Source: QHWT01 sp963755695 (GTDB lineage Bacteria > Acidobacteriota > Vicinamibacteria > Vicinamibacterales > 2-12-FULL-66-21). Taken from it: a DNA stretch of 64,000 bases. Position 1 is the first letter of the stretch, and the number at the start of each line of letters is the position of its first letter. Of this stretch, positions 62,203 to 64,000 are shown in pieces. The stretch covers positions 620,001 to 684,000 of the forward strand of contig CAVWLB010000001.1 in the NCBI GenBank assembly GCA_963755695.1, given 5' to 3'. The position numbers and the translations under genes are program-made. Below the pieces are notes generated by a model. That model made no database searches, was not told the DNA's origin, and was given only the letters and a program-made list of their open reading frames with translations.

Positions 62203-62493
62203 CTACATCGGAATCGTGTAGTCAGCGACCGGAAACTCCACTTCGCGATGACGGCGGGCGCCGCGCAGCGCCATCCACCCGCCAATGGCCACCAGCCCGG
62301 TTGCGATCCATCCAAGATACGGTTCCGGGTTGGCGCGCCGCTTCAGCGCCTGCTTCAGCTCCGCCTTCACGTGGTCCGGCGCGAGCCGGCGTTCGATCTC
62401 GGTCAGCTTCCGATCGAGCGATGCGCGGGTGCGGACGATGTCGCGTTCGATGGCGGCCATCTCCGGTCTGGACGTGTCGTAGCTCTGGTTCAT
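62203..62493 (-). CDS. DUF3618 family membrane protein
   Basis: 96 residues from ATG 62493, with GGAGA 7 nt upstream. The N-terminal helix IERDIVRTRASLDRKLTEIERRLAP is the DUF3618 signature, followed by a membrane helix (LGWIATGLVAIGGWMAL). These small proteins occur in pairs with phage-holin-type membrane proteins. Its ATG overlaps the previous gene's stop codon (ATGA, 62490-62493), so the two are translationally coupled. Confidence 0.9.
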   Translation of the reverse strand: MNQSYDTSRPEMAAIERDIVRTRASLDRKLTEIERRLAPDHVKAELKQALKRRANPEPYLGWIATGLVAIGGWMALRGARRHREVEFPVADYTIPM

Positions 62494-62861
62494 TGGAAGG
62501 TCTCCTTCACGGTTTCGACCGTCCGCGGCAGGCCGCGGATCTCGCCCAACGTGCGGCGGCTGCTCATGAACATGATCGCGCCGGCGATCGCGAGCACGAC
62601 GCCCACAATCGCGAAGCCGGTCCAGGCGGGCCACTCCATCAATGTGGCGATGCCGAGGGCCAACGCCGTCAGCAGGAACAAGCCGGCGCAGACGAGTGCC
62701 GCTGCTGCCGCGCCGAAACCGCTTGCGGCGGATGCCGCCTTGGAGACTTCCGCGCGCAGCTCGGCGCGTGCCAGCGCCACTTCCTCCCTGAACAGCTCAC
62801 GAACGTCATCGAGCGCGTTACGCAACAGTGTGCTCATCGAAGCGTCGGATTCATGTGCCAT
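62490..62861 (-). CDS. Phage-holin superfamily-like membrane protein (DUF1469)
   Basis: 123 residues. An N-terminal amphipathic helix (LFREEVALARAELRAEVSKAAS) and two membrane helices (AAAALVCAGLFLLTALAL, GFAIVGVVLAIAGAIMFM) are the DUF1469 pattern. It is upstream in an operon with DUF3618; the pair is widespread and thought to act at the cell envelope. No exact role known. Confidence 0.88.
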   Translation of the reverse strand: MAHESDASMSTLLRNALDDVRELFREEVALARAELRAEVSKAASAASGFGAAAAALVCAGLFLLTALALGIATLMEWPAWTGFAIVGVVLAIAGAIMFMSSRRTLGEIRGLPRTVETVKETFQ

Positions 62862-63093
62862 GTGATGCCCCGTTCTCGTGGGAAGTGTGCTTCATACTCG
62901 GGAATTCATTGCAACTGGCGATCACTCAGCCGGCACAATGGCCGAGGTCCTCGAGCACTTTCCCGAAACCAGCAATGAGGCCGACACGTGAGTGTGGTCG
63001 TCGTGAGCTCGTCTGCGACAGAATGCGAGGTCAGGTATGCCTGTGCTGCCTGCAGGCGGGCTCAGCCGCTCGGATGGGTAGGGGTCTGGATCG
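62862..63093. other. Intergenic region without a recognised gene
   Basis: About 230 nt between two minus-strand genes. Open frames are short and have no family features. It should hold the promoter of the DUF1469/DUF3618 operon; I see no clear -10 box. Confidence 0.4.
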
Positions 63094-64000
63094 CTACGCT
63101 CTTTCGGTCGCGGTTTTTTCAGGCAGCGTGTCCGCCACTCCACTCGAACGACGAGCGAGCAGCAGGTAAGTCGAGGCCGCGACACCGAATCCAATGAACC
63201 ACCCGTAGTCGTAGAGCGGTCGCATGACAGGAATGACGAGGCCGCCCCATGCGGCCGCGCAGCCCGCGAGCGTCGCGACTGTCCCTGGCATGTGCCAGCC
63301 GCTCGAGTAGCGGTAACGGCCGTCCGGCGAGATACAGGTCTTCCAGTCGGAGATCCTTGCGCCGCACGATCCAGTAGTCGGCGATCAGCACGCCGGCAAT
63401 CGATCCGAGGCCGCCGGAGTAGCCGAGCAGCCAGGTGAAGATGTAGCCCGACGGATCGGCGAGCAGCTTCCACGGTTGAATCAGGATCCCGAGGACGCCG
63501 GTGATCAGGCCGCCGGTCTTGAAGCTGATCGCGCGCGGGAACGCGTTGGCGAAGTCGTTGGCGGGCGAGACGACGTTGGCGGCGATGTTGACCGCGAGCG
63601 TCGCGACCACCGCGGTGAACATCGAGACTGCGATCACCAGCGGATCGCGAAATCGTCCGATCAGCTTGACCGGATCCCAGATCAGCTCGCCGTAGATGAT
63701 CGCTGTCGCGCTGGTGATCATCACGCCCATCGCCGCGAAGACGAACATCGTCGTCGGCAGCGCCACGACCTGGCCGACGACCTGCTCGCGCTGGCTGCGG
63801 CCGAAGCGGGTGAAGTCGGGCATGTTGAGCGAGAGCGTCGCCCAGAAGCCGATCATCGCGGTCAGCGAGGGAACGAAGACCGTGAAGAACTCGCGAAGCG
63901 TTGGTGAACTTGCCGGGTTGCGCGAGCAGCGGCCCGAACCCGTGCGCCCGCCACACCGCCCACGCGAGCAGCGCGGCCGTCATCACCAGCACGAACGGCG
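63094..64000 (-). pseudogene. NCS1 family nucleobase/cation symporter (partial, two frameshifts)
   Basis: The gene runs in from beyond the right edge. FGPLLAQPGKF is read in one frame (near 63900), MIGFWATLSLNMPDFTRFGRSQREQVVGQ in a second, and after about 63310 the end (WHMPGTVATLAGCAAAWGGLVIP to ARRSSGVAD) in a third. NMPDFTRF and NDFANAFPRAISFKTGG mark the NCS1/Mhp1 group that imports cytosine, uracil, hydantoin, thiamine or allantoin. All motifs survive, so indel errors are likely. The N-terminal third is outside the window. Confidence 0.88.

Noticed and set aside
1..64000. tRNA, rRNA, riboswitch or prophage/IS elements
   Set aside because: I looked for tRNA arms, ribosomal signatures and transposase or integrase motifs and saw none in the window.

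Overview
The window is about 64 kb of high-GC bacterial chromosome, densely coded on both strands. The gene content points to an acidobacterium, most likely of the Vicinamibacteria type. This rests mainly on two tandem 800-residue MacB/FtsX-like permeases of the acidobacterial orphan-permease type, many secreted or lipid-anchored small proteins, and abundant short intergenic repeat arrays. It is inference from content; no rRNA or tRNA gene is present to confirm it.

Layout. 1-3832: a truncated peptide-binding lipoprotein, an orphan hybrid-sensor histidine kinase and a secreted cupin protein. 3867-9762: a minus-strand operon-like run of a secreted protein, a GT4 glycosyltransferase, a glycogen-debranching-type glucosidase, an amino acid permease and a small secreted protein. 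9933-13518: a PIG-L deacetylase, a secreted cupin, a small membrane protein and an acyl-CoA ligase broken by four frameshifts. 13720-23085: glutamine synthetase, a MerR regulator with a classical MerR-type promoter driving a VIT/VWA protein, a membrane acyltransferase, a CocE-type hydrolase and an M48 protease. 23580-34779: pirin, LLM oxidoreductase, cyclase, DJ-1/PfpI, tyrosine phosphatase, nuclease, beta-barrel protein, two FKBP isomerases, DinB, a histone-tailed hemerythrin, STAS protein and bactofilin, a mix typical of stress and envelope functions.

34898-39073 holds the most interesting gene group: mprF (aminoacyl-phosphatidylglycerol synthase/flippase) flanked on both sides, with overlapping reading frames, by secreted alpha/beta hydrolases that resemble VirJ/AcvB. 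AcvB is known to hydrolyse lysyl-phosphatidylglycerol, so this looks like a make-and-break lipid module. 39238-53187 carries a GAF/anti-sigma kinase, a second sensor kinase, an APC permease, a SWIM-SNF2 helicase, a TauE exporter, a TPR protein, PRC-barrel, a small zinc protein, a LysR regulator and a PQQ-type sugar dehydrogenase. 53345-64000 carries a PHP phosphoesterase, a thioredoxin-like protein, the tandem permeases, an esterase-PDZ fusion, a glycine-rich RNA-binding protein with a clear terminator, two small envelope proteins and a truncated NCS1 permease.

Three window-wide signals stand out. First, many intergenic gaps hold 7-8 bp tandem arrays, often in inverted pairs that would fold into long hairpins at gene 3' ends, each locus with its own motif. 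Second, several genes have a -10-like box only 6-9 nt before the start codon and no ribosome binding site, which implies leaderless mRNAs, including one divergent pair sharing overlapping -10 boxes. Third, at least eight genes carry frameshifts while keeping all their motifs, which suggests indel errors in the assembly or very recent mutation.
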